DNA of 64,000 nucleotides from a virus. This document shows, piece after piece, positions 42,902 through 50,850 of the stretch. Made by a program: the position numbers and the translations under genes. Below the pieces are notes generated by a model. The model saw only the letters and a list, made by a program, of their open reading frames with translations, was not told where the DNA came from and did no database searches. The DNA lies in IMG/VR virus record IMGVR_UViG_3300030419_006795, positions 37,933 to 101,932 of that record; one strand, given 5' to 3'. Position 1 is the first letter of the stretch. Every line of letters begins with the position of its first letter.

Positions 42902-43347
42902 TCTTCGGATTCTCCTTCTTTTAATCCAATGCCAGCAGCAGAGCCTTTACCTCTTTGCACAACCTGTCTTGATTTAGTTCTACGTTGTGTATCGGTACCG
43001 CGCTCTTTTCTATAATCGCCTTTAACGCCCAAACCTTGAGAAGCCAAATATGCATCAAGAAAATTGAGCAAACCGTTGAACCTTCCTTTCATTTGGTTTC
43101 CGGGCTGGGCGATATATTGATCCAGTCTCGATTTAATGTTTTCGACAGCTCCAATTTCCATGGTCGTTTCCCCACCCACTGCAGCATCCGGCTCCTCTAC
43201 TGGTCGACTTGGAGCGGTACCACGTGGGCGTCGTTGGCCTGTAGTAGACATGGGGGCAACGGAGCCAATAGGGCCCTCTGACACATCGCGGGCATTCTCT
43301 ATTTCTTCCTTAATGATCTCTCTAAGTGTTTCTTTTGTAAGTTTCAT
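42898..43347 (-). CDS. Small protein with LREIIKEE motif
   Basis: A 149-residue protein starting MKLTKETLREIIKEEIENAR, with DVSEG just after. A Pro/Arg-rich linker (about 35-60) precedes a helical segment (ENIKSRLDQYIAQPG, NGLLNFLDAYLASQGL) and a basic tail (KERGTDTQRRTKSRQVVQRG). The VSE-G junction resembles a head-protease site, and the basic tail would suit DNA binding inside the head. AAGGATAA precedes ATG. Confidence 0.8.
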   Translation of the reverse strand: MKLTKETLREIIKEEIENARDVSEGPIGSVAPMSTTGQRRPRGTAPSRPVEEPDAAVGGETTMEIGAVENIKSRLDQYIAQPGNQMKGRFNGLLNFLDAYLASQGLGVKGDYRKERGTDTQRRTKSRQVVQRGKGSAAGIGLKEGESEE

Positions 43348-43350
43348 AAT

Positions 43351-43908
43351 TTATTTATCCTTATTATCCTTTGCTTTAACATTGGCTTTACGAGATTTTG
43401 TTTCCTTCTCTTTAAAGCCTCCTTGATCGAGAAATTTTCGATAAGAAGCCTCCATAGAATCTTCACTAGCTTGGCCAACAGTTTGAACTTCTTCAATGCC
43501 GCCAATGTTATAAGTCATGTAAGCCTGAATCCAAGAGCGATGATAGCCGGCGCTTTGCACCAAAATGTCAACTTCACCTTCCGCAGTGAGCGAAACATTG
43601 TCACCTGTAACTTTGCGATATTCAGTTTTTAAAAATTTAGCGATTTGGTTTATTTGACTTTCTATTTCTGATTCAAAGCCGCCGTTGTGGATTTCTTTTA
43701 ATTTGACGGCGGTATGATAACAAAGTATCATTCTATTACCATGAAATTTCACATTAAAACCATCAATGACTCTCTCATCAATTAGGGGGTTGCCTTCCTC
43801 TCTTCTAAGCCCAACGTCTAAATAATTACCATTTTCATCCAATGCTCCGTCGTAAACATTGGCTGCGGCTTGCGATAATCCTTTGATTACGTCCATCACT
43901 GAAGCCAT
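43351..43908 (-). CDS. Uncharacterised protein
   Basis: A 185-residue protein with SVMDVIKGLSQAAANVYDGA at the N-terminus, a central beta-rich region (VDILVQSAGYHRSWIQAYMT) and a Lys-rich disordered C-terminus. It starts at a TAATG overlap with the preceding gene, whose last codons (GAAGGAGAAG) serve as ribosome binding site. No family recognised; location suggests a head or packaging accessory. Confidence 0.75.
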   Translation of the reverse strand: MASVMDVIKGLSQAAANVYDGALDENGNYLDVGLRREEGNPLIDERVIDGFNVKFHGNRMILCYHTAVKLKEIHNGGFESEIESQINQIAKFLKTEYRKVTGDNVSLTAEGEVDILVQSAGYHRSWIQAYMTYNIGGIEEVQTVGQASEDSMEASYRKFLDQGGFKEKETKSRKANVKAKDNKDK

Positions 43909-44216
43909 TATTCTTCTCCTTCTTGAGAAAACTCTCTTGATTTCTCATACTCTAAATAGTGCGCAACTGAGCTTAAGTAGTCAGCAGCCTTAGTTATTTT
44001 TGACTGGACCCATCCTTCTAGTTGTTCTGTGTCGCTTATCATGTCGCTTACCTTTTCTGCATAATTCTTAAGCTTATATAATTCCGACTTCGCCATGCGA
44101 CCCTCATTGTCGGGTGGCTGTGGCTCACTTACTTCGTTTTTAATTTCACGTACGTCATGATTTGTTCTACTAAGAAGCTCTTGTCTTATCAAATCTCTAA
44201 TGTCGTCAATCTTCAT
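43908..44216 (-). CDS. Small helical protein with IRDLIRQEL motif
   Basis: A 102-residue protein starting MKIDDIRDLIRQELLSR, a divergent copy of the shared N-terminal motif, followed by a linker and a long helix (KSELYKLKNYAEKVSDMISD, then LEGWVQSKITKAADYLSSVA). It overlaps the zinc-finger gene by 11 bases and has only a weak Shine-Dalgarno, so coupling is likely. Confidence 0.75.
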   Translation of the reverse strand: MKIDDIRDLIRQELLSRTNHDVREIKNEVSEPQPPDNEGRMAKSELYKLKNYAEKVSDMISDTEQLEGWVQSKITKAADYLSSVAHYLEYEKSREFSQEGEE

Positions 44217-44592
44217 TTGGTCGCCATCCAGATGCCCATCTTTCTTCTCGATCCTCGACCCATTTTACGTAACACTGAAAGCAGCAATTAAATTTTGCGA
44301 TGCATATGTCATCTTTTGCAATAGAAAGATACTTTCCGCAAACAGGACAAGAACCTGCGGGTTCTTTATTAAGTAGTTTTTTTGACACCAAAATGCCATT
44401 AACATCTACCTTCTCTGAGCCTTCTTCGATTTTGCGTTGTTTTTGCGCAAATTCTTTGATCTGTTGAAGGTACTCTTTTTCCTTTTCATCGTCCCAATTT
44501 CCTTTCGGATTTTGTACCGTCTCTTGTCCATATTTCTTTGCAATTGCTTTTTCGACGGCGGCGATGTAATTTAGATCTTTTTCATTTTTCAT
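44206..44592 (-). CDS. Small zinc-ribbon protein
   Basis: A 128-residue protein with a charged helical N-terminal half (AAVEKAIAKKYGQETVQN, KEYLQQIKEFAQKQRKI) and a C-terminal zinc ribbon with CPVCGKYL and CCFQCYVKW. I place the start at 44592 (MKNEKDLNY), where it overlaps the previous gene by 11 bases; frames open to 44649 but with no ribosome binding site there. Role unknown; zinc ribbons in phages often contact nucleic acid or other proteins. Confidence 0.75.
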   Translation of the reverse strand: MKNEKDLNYIAAVEKAIAKKYGQETVQNPKGNWDDEKEKEYLQQIKEFAQKQRKIEEGSEKVDVNGILVSKKLLNKEPAGSCPVCGKYLSIAKDDICIAKFNCCFQCYVKWVEDREERWASGWRPNED

Positions 44593-45004
44593 TGTACAAC
44601 TTATATACGCCATATGAACTTGCACCACCAATGAGGATCCCACCAGCAAACCACAGCCATTTGTAGCGGGGCGAAGTTTTTTTTAGAGCAGTGGTTAAAG
44701 AATTTATTTCTCTATCCTTCTGCATTATGAATAAATCGTACTCATTGATCAGCGAGTTGTGTTCTATTTTTAGATTTTCAAATTCAAAATTATATTTTTC
44801 TTGCAACTTTTTTAATTCATAATCAGTTCTTATATCGCATGAATAGGCGGCTATTTCATAATCAGATAGCACTGTTGATATTGCAAATTCATTAAACAAA
44901 ACACCCTCAAAGGGTGCTGGCTGTTTGTACTCTAACATAGTGAACTTAGCGGGCTCGGTTGCATTTGCCGCCAGTGACAACATTAGTAGTAATTTAAGGA
45001 ACAT
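44582..45004 (-). CDS. Exported coiled-coil protein with C-terminal membrane helix (spanin-like)
   Basis: A 140-residue protein with an N-terminal signal-like segment (MFLKLLLMLSLAANA), a coiled coil (KKLQEKYNFEFENLKIEHN and on) and a C-terminal membrane helix (WLWFAGGILIGGASSYGVY). The ATG at 45004 overlaps the upstream stop; a TTG two codons earlier is also possible. No lipobox cysteine is present, so it is not a typical outer-membrane spanin. Together with its two neighbours it looks like part of a lysis cassette. Confidence 0.7.
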   Translation of the reverse strand: MFLKLLLMLSLAANATEPAKFTMLEYKQPAPFEGVLFNEFAISTVLSDYEIAAYSCDIRTDYELKKLQEKYNFEFENLKIEHNSLINEYDLFIMQKDREINSLTTALKKTSPRYKWLWFAGGILIGGASSYGVYKLYNEK

Positions 45005-45377
45005 ACTCAATCCCGAATGTTGTTTCTATATCTTTAATTAGTTGTTCCTTGTCTTGTCTGAACTTTTTTGTATAATCTTCTTTCTTATCTCGTCGGAGGT
45101 CTTCAAGTTCTGCTCTTGCCTCCTCGTAATCGCTTTCAATTGCTGCCATTGATTCTAGGAAACTTTCCATCAGGAGTCGCTTCTCTTCCAATTCTTTTTT
45201 GTGAATCTCCTTTAGTCCTTCGATTTGGGCTTGTGTGGATTCTATTCTAGTTTCGTAAGCGGTTTGCATCAGTTTGTAATCATGCTTCATTTTTAAAATC
45301 ACCACCACCACCAATGCTGCTACTGCTATTTCCTTCCAATATTTTATTACAAATTCGACAATTTGTTTTTTAATCAT
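44994..45377 (-). CDS. Inner-membrane spanin-like protein
   Basis: A 127-residue protein with one N-terminal membrane helix (EIAVAALVVVVILKM) followed by about 90 residues of charged coiled coil (RIESTQAQIEGLKEIHKKEL and on), the layout of Rz-type inner-membrane spanins, which span the periplasm and fuse membranes at lysis. The start ATG at 45377 overlaps the holin-like stop by 8 bases. Spanin function is inferred from topology and the adjacent holin-like gene. Confidence 0.68.
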   Translation of the reverse strand: MIKKQIVEFVIKYWKEIAVAALVVVVILKMKHDYKLMQTAYETRIESTQAQIEGLKEIHKKELEEKRLLMESFLESMAAIESDYEEARAELEDLRRDKKEDYTKKFRQDKEQLIKDIETTFGIEYVP

Positions 45378-45567
45378 TATGGCCCCGGAGGCGAGCGATG
45401 CCATCAATTATTGTTTGGCCGCCAATATAAATTGCAGAAATTATAACCCAATCTTCGCTGCTCACATGACCCACGTAAGTGAGGGCAGTGGCTGTTATCC
45501 AGACCATAAGTTTCCGAGAGGTCAACTTTGACAACCATGTGTCTAAAAATGCTTTTGTTTGTGCCAT
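45370..45567 (-). CDS. Holin-like small membrane protein
   Basis: A 65-residue protein: TSRKLMVWITATALTYVGHV is one membrane helix and DWVIISAIYIGGQTIIDGIA a second, ending with a short basic/acidic tail. The SRKxxVWITA...YIGGQxIIDG pattern is typical of small phage holins, which time lysis. I choose the ATG at 45567 because AGGAGGT lies 8 bases upstream, rather than GTG at 45576. It leads the coupled spanin-like genes. Confidence 0.68.
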   Translation of the reverse strand: MAQTKAFLDTWLSKLTSRKLMVWITATALTYVGHVSSEDWVIISAIYIGGQTIIDGIARLRGHND

Positions 45568-45579
45568 CACGTGCACCTC

Positions 45580-48500
45580 CTATTGATTTACTTTTGCATA
45601 TCCTGATTTCTTTTCAATCACAATTTGCATATCAACACAGTCCTTGAGAGAGTCAAGGTGCGAGATTAACAAGACGTTCTTGAAATACACTTTAATTAGT
45701 TCCAAAATACGAATAAAACCTTCCATATTTTCTTCATCTAATGCTGTGCCGGGTTCATCAAGAATAAATAAATCACTCTTGGGCAACGACGAAACACTCA
45801 AGAGCGCCAAACGAATTGCCATGGCCCCCATGGTTTTTTCGGCGCCGGATGCCATTTCAATCGGTCTCGGTTCGTGTCGAGGGTGCTTGATAAAAATATC
45901 AAATTTCTTTCCAGAATCTTCAAAGAATATTTCAAAGTCAACGATGTTTGCTAGGACTTTCGCGATCTCTTGGTTGATAACTGGAAGTTTGCGTTTAATA
46001 ATATCGTAAGCAATGCCAGATGTATGCATGCAACGCATATAAAGATCATAGGCTGAATACTCCTCCCGTAAAGATAAGTATTCCTGTTTTTGTTCTTTTA
46101 TGCTTTGTACGCGTTCTTCGGATGATCCTATTTCTTTGTAAAGTTCAAGTTTTTGATTTTCACATTTGTTGTATTGTTTCTCTGCCTTCTCTAAGTTGGC
46201 ATGACAAGTTGCTAATTCTGATGAGAACTCTTCAAAGTTTTCGATGACTTCTTTATTTTCTTCATATTTTTGTTTTTTCTGCTCAAACTCTTTCAATTCA
46301 TAGGTTAATCTTTCAATTGAAGCTTGACCTTTTTCGATTGATAAATTTAAATCCGCAATCTCATGAGTAACGGTGTTTTGTTTTTGCAAAACTAAATTGT
46401 ATTTTTCAAGCTGCTCTTCGACAGCTTTCGGTCGCATGCTTGATAATTTTTTATCTAAAATTTTAAACTGAGTTTGTGAGTTTTCTCTTTCTTGTTGCAC
46501 GTGTGGCAAGTTTGCAACAGCGACATTAGCGTCTCTAATAAACTTACACTGAGGATAATCAGAGCCGCAAGGAATCCCATCTAACAATTTTGACTTTTTC
46601 TCAATCTGTTCTATTTGAGAGAGCAGATCATTTAAAATATTTTCCTGTTCTTGTCTTTGTGTTGATAGGTTAGTAATTATGCTGTTTTGTCGATTCAGTG
46701 CATCAATATCAATTTTCGCAAGGTATTCTATGATCTTTTCAGATGTAGCCTTTTTGGATATTAATATGTTTTTGTTCTCTGCGTCTTCCAATTCTAAGGA
46801 GGCGATCTGCATGTTTCTCTTTTTGATTTCCCGCTTTGTGTCTATTACATTTATAACTTCTTCTGGAATCGCCTCAATGCTATTCTTTAGTGATTCACAC
46901 GTTTCTGTAATATCATCGATTTTTGTTTTTAAAATTTCGCATTGAGTTTCGTGGCGCTTCAGTTCCACCCTCTTCTCTTCTAAGGTGGCGGAGGCCTCGA
47001 CTATCTCTTCGTCGTAATTTCTGCTCTCTAAGCGACGGAGGGCACCCTTAAGATCAGTCGAATCCTCTTTAGCTAATTTAAATTTCTTTTCAAATATCTC
47101 TAAATCAAGAAACTTTGCAATTATTTCTTTACGGCGTGTTGAGCCTTCGTCAATGAATGACAGAGCACCGTGCTGTGAGGCCATTGAGGAGATTAGAAAA
47201 TCTTCGCACTCACCAAAATGACGGCGTATGTTGGCATCAGTGTTGTTGCGACTCAGGCCATTTAAAGATACAGTTTCCCCAGTCGCCTGATCATGCACCT
47301 CAAAATTTAAATCGGTCTTGGCTTCTAGAGTTTCCTCACCCTTTAGGCGCTTAATATATTTTTCAGCTGTTCTTTCGACTGTATATCTTAGGTGGCCTAC
47401 ATCGATTGTCAGTTTGCCGCGGCAGAACTCTTTGTTCTGATTAATGACATTGAGGTTCTTGCGTTCGTTTTTCGAGGTTGTATTAAAGAGTGTCCAAAGT
47501 ACAGCATCAATAATGCTACTCTTGCCAGAATAGTTCTTGCCGAAGATCCCTGTAATCCCGTTGAGATCCTCAAAGCTTACATTGTTGCCTTCTCCGTAAT
47601 TAAACAAGTTATCAAATTCAAAATTTGTCAGTCTCCAATTCACGTTTCTCGATATATCATCGCTATTTTCTACCAGCTTTTTATATTTTCGATTCAATTC
47701 GTAAATCTTTTCCATTGTGGAAGAGTCAACTTGGTACTCCTTTAGGTACTCATCCATCAATTCTTCTTGAATATTTATATCACGAAGATTCTCAGTCTTA
47801 AGTGTGTCTGTGATTTCACTGACATCGCCGCGCTCGCCGGCGGCACGATTAAGAAACGTAACACTTTCTGGCTTAAAACGATGCTTCGCGATGTCAATCG
47901 CGCGTTTCATAACACTTAACGGCAAGTTGTTATTGCTTACCAGTCTAAGGCGCGCGCCTTCCGGAACATCTGCACCTTTAGGCATTCTGCCTTTCTGTGT
48001 TAACTCCAACGTTACAAAGGGTTTGGGATTCTTGAAAACAACAGGGTCGATGTCCCAATCGTCCTTAGATTCAATATTCCAAATCAATATTCCCTTGTCA
48101 TTTGTTTCGCCATGGTTCTGTTGTACTGTGGAGCCTGCATACCATACTCGGCCGGCTTCATCTAAGAATTGGCGCCGATGAATATCTCCCAACATTGCAA
48201 AGTCAAAGCCATCAAAGATGCCAATTTCATCCTCGCCATTGGTCATCGTCCAGTTTATATCAGTCTTGCAATTAGATATAGAACCATGATAAAGTGCAAT
48301 ATTTATCTTGTCAGAATCGGACGGCTTGATCCAATTGTCACGATCAAAAACAGACAACACATTAAGGCAAAATTTATCATCCAAAATGGTTTCGCCTGAA
48401 TCTTTTAGCAAGAAAAGGTTCGGATGATTAAGCGCGTTAAATATCGGCGTCAAAGCATCTTGACGACTACTGTTCTTCAAGTTGCCGTCGTGGTTGCCCA

Positions 48501-48729
48501 AAATTGCGTAAGTTGGCGCAATATTAGCAAGATTCTCAAAAAACAATGAACACATCTCAACATACTCAGGTGATATCTGAGTTTTCGTATGCGCAACATC
48601 GCCACAATGAATAATGTAGTCAACCTTTTCTTCTCGCAACTTTTCATAAAGCTGCTCAAAAACGACTCGATATTCGTAGTGGTACTTTAGATTTTTAATG
48701 TGAGTATCACTGATATGTGCAAATTTCAC
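45580..48729 (-). CDS. Mre11-Rad50 (SbcD-SbcC, gp47-gp46) single-chain fusion
   Basis: A 1049-residue fusion of the two subunits of the recombination nuclease. The N-terminal Mre11/SbcD phosphoesterase has SDTHIKN (8-14), HCGDVAH, LGNHDGN and MLGDIHRRQ. From about 370 the Rad50/SbcC ATPase begins: Walker A GKNYSGKSS near 400, a long coiled coil with a zinc-hook-like CGSDYPQC near 720, signature MASGAEKTMGA and Walker B LFILDEPGTALDEEN near 965-995. It processes DNA ends for recombination-dependent replication and packaging, as gp46/47 do in T4. The start is GTG with GGGAGG upstream. A consensus host-type promoter lies just upstream. No stop or frameshift separates the halves. Confidence 0.92.
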   Translation of the reverse strand: MKFAHISDTHIKNLKYHYEYRVVFEQLYEKLREEKVDYIIHCGDVAHTKTQISPEYVEMCSLFFENLANIAPTYAILGNHDGNLKNSSRQDALTPIFNALNHPNLFLLKDSGETILDDKFCLNVLSVFDRDNWIKPSDSDKINIALYHGSISNCKTDINWTMTNGEDEIGIFDGFDFAMLGDIHRRQFLDEAGRVWYAGSTVQQNHGETNDKGILIWNIESKDDWDIDPVVFKNPKPFVTLELTQKGRMPKGADVPEGARLRLVSNNNLPLSVMKRAIDIAKHRFKPESVTFLNRAAGERGDVSEITDTLKTENLRDINIQEELMDEYLKEYQVDSSTMEKIYELNRKYKKLVENSDDISRNVNWRLTNFEFDNLFNYGEGNNVSFEDLNGITGIFGKNYSGKSSIIDAVLWTLFNTTSKNERKNLNVINQNKEFCRGKLTIDVGHLRYTVERTAEKYIKRLKGEETLEAKTDLNFEVHDQATGETVSLNGLSRNNTDANIRRHFGECEDFLISSMASQHGALSFIDEGSTRRKEIIAKFLDLEIFEKKFKLAKEDSTDLKGALRRLESRNYDEEIVEASATLEEKRVELKRHETQCEILKTKIDDITETCESLKNSIEAIPEEVINVIDTKREIKKRNMQIASLELEDAENKNILISKKATSEKIIEYLAKIDIDALNRQNSIITNLSTQRQEQENILNDLLSQIEQIEKKSKLLDGIPCGSDYPQCKFIRDANVAVANLPHVQQERENSQTQFKILDKKLSSMRPKAVEEQLEKYNLVLQKQNTVTHEIADLNLSIEKGQASIERLTYELKEFEQKKQKYEENKEVIENFEEFSSELATCHANLEKAEKQYNKCENQKLELYKEIGSSEERVQSIKEQKQEYLSLREEYSAYDLYMRCMHTSGIAYDIIKRKLPVINQEIAKVLANIVDFEIFFEDSGKKFDIFIKHPRHEPRPIEMASGAEKTMGAMAIRLALLSVSSLPKSDLFILDEPGTALDEENMEGFIRILELIKVYFKNVLLISHLDSLKDCVDMQIVIEKKSGYAKVNQ

Positions 48730-48748
48730 ACTGCCTCCCTATACATAG

Positions 48749-48777
48749 ATTATATCTTATTGATTTAGACCTGTCAA
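48749..48777 (-). promoter_or_regulatory. Consensus sigma-70-type promoter for the Mre11-Rad50 fusion
   Basis: Minus strand TTGACA (48777-48772), 17-base spacer, TATAAT (48754-48749): perfect boxes and spacing, 20 bases before the GTG start. Confidence 0.85.
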
Positions 48778-48782
48778 GCGTT

Positions 48783-49721
48783 TTATACTGCGGACAGCAA
48801 ATCCAATAGCAAATAATCGTCTCTATCTATTAAATTGGCGTTGCTTTTTCTTTCTTCAAAAACACCTTTTGGCATAGAACCTACGTCTTCGTAGCCAGAT
48901 ACATCGACTTTATAAACCTCGATATCATATCGCAAGAGCATTTGAATAATTTTACGCTCTTTTGCGGCAGCGTCGGGATCCAAGGCGACATAGATTGGGG
49001 TGTCGTTTTGTACAATCTTTCGTAATAATTTTGATTCTGCCCGTAGGGTTGAACCCAATATAGGAGCAGCGTTTCCGGCCCGAATAGCATCAAAAACTCC
49101 TTCAACTAAAACAAGGTCAGTATTCCAGTCAATATATAGCTCGTTAAAAATGATATTCTTAGAGGCTTTGGGATTTTTATATTTTTTATATTCATTGGAA
49201 TAATTTCTCGCAATAAAATAATTCAAATCTCCATCTTTATTAAAAGAAGGAATTATAATTCTGTTTTCATATTCGCCTGAAAAGCAGTACCCTATTTTCC
49301 ATTTAAGTATATCTTCTTTAGTGATGTCTCTGTTCTTTAAATACGATAAGGCAGCAATGCCAGTGGCGGGCGCCCTATTGTTTGCTAAGCTTTTGAATTC
49401 TACCGGTAGTTGTAATATTTCTTCCGGCTCAGTGACGCTCGAATCGAACAAAGAATCAAATACTGTAAGATCAACTTGGCCTGATAATCTGTCCCATGCT
49501 TGTAATTGTGCAAACGTACCAAAACGCCTAACAAGCCGGCGAATATTACGGCCGCGATAATCACAAATCCAACAATGAAAAGCATTTTTATCCAAATTAA
49601 TAGCGAGCTTATGCTTTCGATGATCGCATGCAGGGCATTTGAAATAATACTCATCATTGCTTAGTTTTCTACAAGTGCCCAACACCGCACTTAGGGTATT
49701 TATTGCGTCTTTGGTATGCAT
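48783..49721 (-). CDS. DnaG-type primase
   Basis: A 312-residue primase. An N-terminal zinc finger has CPAC near 29-32 and CWIC near 50-53. The Toprim catalytic core has LVLVEGVFDAIRAG near 204-217 and VALDPDA near 243-249. It makes RNA primers for lagging-strand synthesis. It is shorter than bacterial DnaG and lacks a helicase domain, similar in size to T4 gp61. The start is ATG with GAGGG upstream. A -35/-10 pair with a 17-base spacer lies just upstream. No helicase gene is visible in the window. Confidence 0.9.
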   Translation of the reverse strand: MHTKDAINTLSAVLGTCRKLSNDEYYFKCPACDHRKHKLAINLDKNAFHCWICDYRGRNIRRLVRRFGTFAQLQAWDRLSGQVDLTVFDSLFDSSVTEPEEILQLPVEFKSLANNRAPATGIAALSYLKNRDITKEDILKWKIGYCFSGEYENRIIIPSFNKDGDLNYFIARNYSNEYKKYKNPKASKNIIFNELYIDWNTDLVLVEGVFDAIRAGNAAPILGSTLRAESKLLRKIVQNDTPIYVALDPDAAAKERKIIQMLLRYDIEVYKVDVSGYEDVGSMPKGVFEERKSNANLIDRDDYLLLDLLSAV

Positions 49722-49735
49722 GTGCCCTCAACTAT

Positions 49736-49764
49736 ATATTAGTATGCTAGGCCAAATAAGTCAA
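49736..49764 (-). promoter_or_regulatory. Sigma-70-type promoter for the primase gene
   Basis: Minus strand TTGACT (49764-49759), 17-base spacer, TAATAT (49741-49736), 14 bases before the ATG. Five of six and four of six matches to consensus. Confidence 0.55.
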
Positions 49765-49769
49765 GAAAT

Positions 49770-50213
49770 TTATTCAGGCTCTTGAACAGAAACAAGCTCA
49801 ATCTCAAAATTGAGATCTTCGCCAGCAAGAGGGTGATTCAAGTCAAGGACTGCAACGTCTTCATTCAATTCGTGCACTTTAGCCAAAAAAGATCCACCAT
49901 CGGGTCGTTGACCTTGGACGGTTTCTCCAACTTCAAGCTGTGTAAAGTTTTCCCCAAAGGCACCCTTGGGCACCGGCTGAAGTGCTGCGGGATCTCGATC
50001 TCCATAAGCTTGGCTTGGTGTTAGTGTGACAGTTTTTGTTTGACCCTCAGTCATTCCAATTAGAGCGTCAGTGAATCCACTAATCATCGCAGTGACGCCC
50101 ACTTGAAAATCCAAGGTCTGACCACGGGTGCGCGAATTATCAAATTCGGTTCCATCTTTTAAGAGAGTGCCACGATAGTGTACACTCACATTGCTTCCAG
50201 TTTTTACTTTCAT
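49770..50213 (-). CDS. FKBP/SlyD-type peptidyl-prolyl isomerase
   Basis: A 147-residue FKBP-fold protein of the SlyD type: VSVHYRGTLLKDGTEFDNSR, MISGFTDALIGMTEGQTKTV, and YGDRDPAALQPVPKGAF leading into an IF (insert-in-flap) chaperone domain, then DLNHPLAGEDLNFEIELVSV. It should catalyse proline isomerisation and assist folding, perhaps of the large virion proteins or a host factor. It lacks the His-rich metal-binding tail of E. coli SlyD. AAAGGAGAAATA precedes ATG. It has its own promoter. Confidence 0.92.
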   Translation of the reverse strand: MKVKTGSNVSVHYRGTLLKDGTEFDNSRTRGQTLDFQVGVTAMISGFTDALIGMTEGQTKTVTLTPSQAYGDRDPAALQPVPKGAFGENFTQLEVGETVQGQRPDGGSFLAKVHELNEDVAVLDLNHPLAGEDLNFEIELVSVQEPE

Positions 50214-50244
50214 TATTTCTCCTTTTTAATGAAATTGCTTAACA

Positions 50245-50273
50245 ACTATAACACACAAAATTAAATGTGTCAA
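50245..50273 (-). promoter_or_regulatory. Sigma-70-type promoter for the FKBP gene
   Basis: Minus strand TTGACA (50273-50268), 17-base spacer, TATAGT (50250-50245), 32 bases before the ATG; the -35 box overlaps the end of the resolvase gene. Confidence 0.75.
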
Positions 50274-50839
50274 CGTTTATTTAAGGTATTTTTTTCTTCT
50301 ATAATAGCGCCAGCTTTCGCGATAACAATTGCATCTGCTCTATCATAAGATTCAGGTTTTGGGTTTCCAAATCTTGTATATTCTATTTTAAAGGCAGACT
50401 CGTTTGTCAATAGGTGCTCTAAAACTACTTCTTTTGCTTTTTCGCCGCGCTTCACTTTAATGCCGCATTGTTTTCGTGCCGTGGTTGCTGCGATGTATTG
50501 TGGCTTAATTTCAAAGAGTTCATATACAATATAAGATACTATTCCGTTAAATCTCATTAATTTAGACAGGGTGCTGGCGGAAGACTTGCCCTTCATAAAC
50601 ATATGGAGCGGTTGTTCAATGTAAATATTTGTTATTGGAAATCTTGATCCACCCCAACCTGAATCATTATCAAGCTGGTAAGCCTCAAAATAATCTTCTA
50701 GGTGTTCTTTGAGAAAATTCGCTTTGTCAAAAAGATCGTCATGCTTTCTAAGATCGACTGAGCCATAATGCAGCAGTTTTTGATCGCCGACAATGGAGAA
50801 GCCCGTGATGCTTGTTGATATATCAATTCCTAGAATCAT
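50270..50839 (-). CDS. RuvC-like Holliday junction resolvase
   Basis: A 189-residue RNase H-fold nuclease of the RuvC type. Catalytic acids are visible as D6 in GIDISTSITG, E75 in YIEQPLH and D166/D169 in YDRADAIVIA. GIKVKRGEKAKEVVLEHL is typical of RuvC-like enzymes. It would resolve branched DNA before packaging, a role played by endonuclease VII in T4. ATG at 50839; GTGAG lies 5 bases upstream and the previous gene ends 11 bases earlier. Confidence 0.85.
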   Translation of the reverse strand: MILGIDISTSITGFSIVGDQKLLHYGSVDLRKHDDLFDKANFLKEHLEDYFEAYQLDNDSGWGGSRFPITNIYIEQPLHMFMKGKSSASTLSKLMRFNGIVSYIVYELFEIKPQYIAATTARKQCGIKVKRGEKAKEVVLEHLLTNESAFKIEYTRFGNPKPESYDRADAIVIAKAGAIIEEKNTLNKR

Positions 50840-50850
50840 AACTCACTATA

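Noticed and set aside
41549-43347. Small terminase subunit among the genes before the large terminase
   Set aside because: Several proteins have suitable size, but none shows a recognisable DNA-binding helix-turn-helix plus oligomerisation layout, so none was named.
44582-45004. Outer-membrane lipoprotein spanin
   Set aside because: No cysteine follows the signal-like segment, so there is no lipobox.
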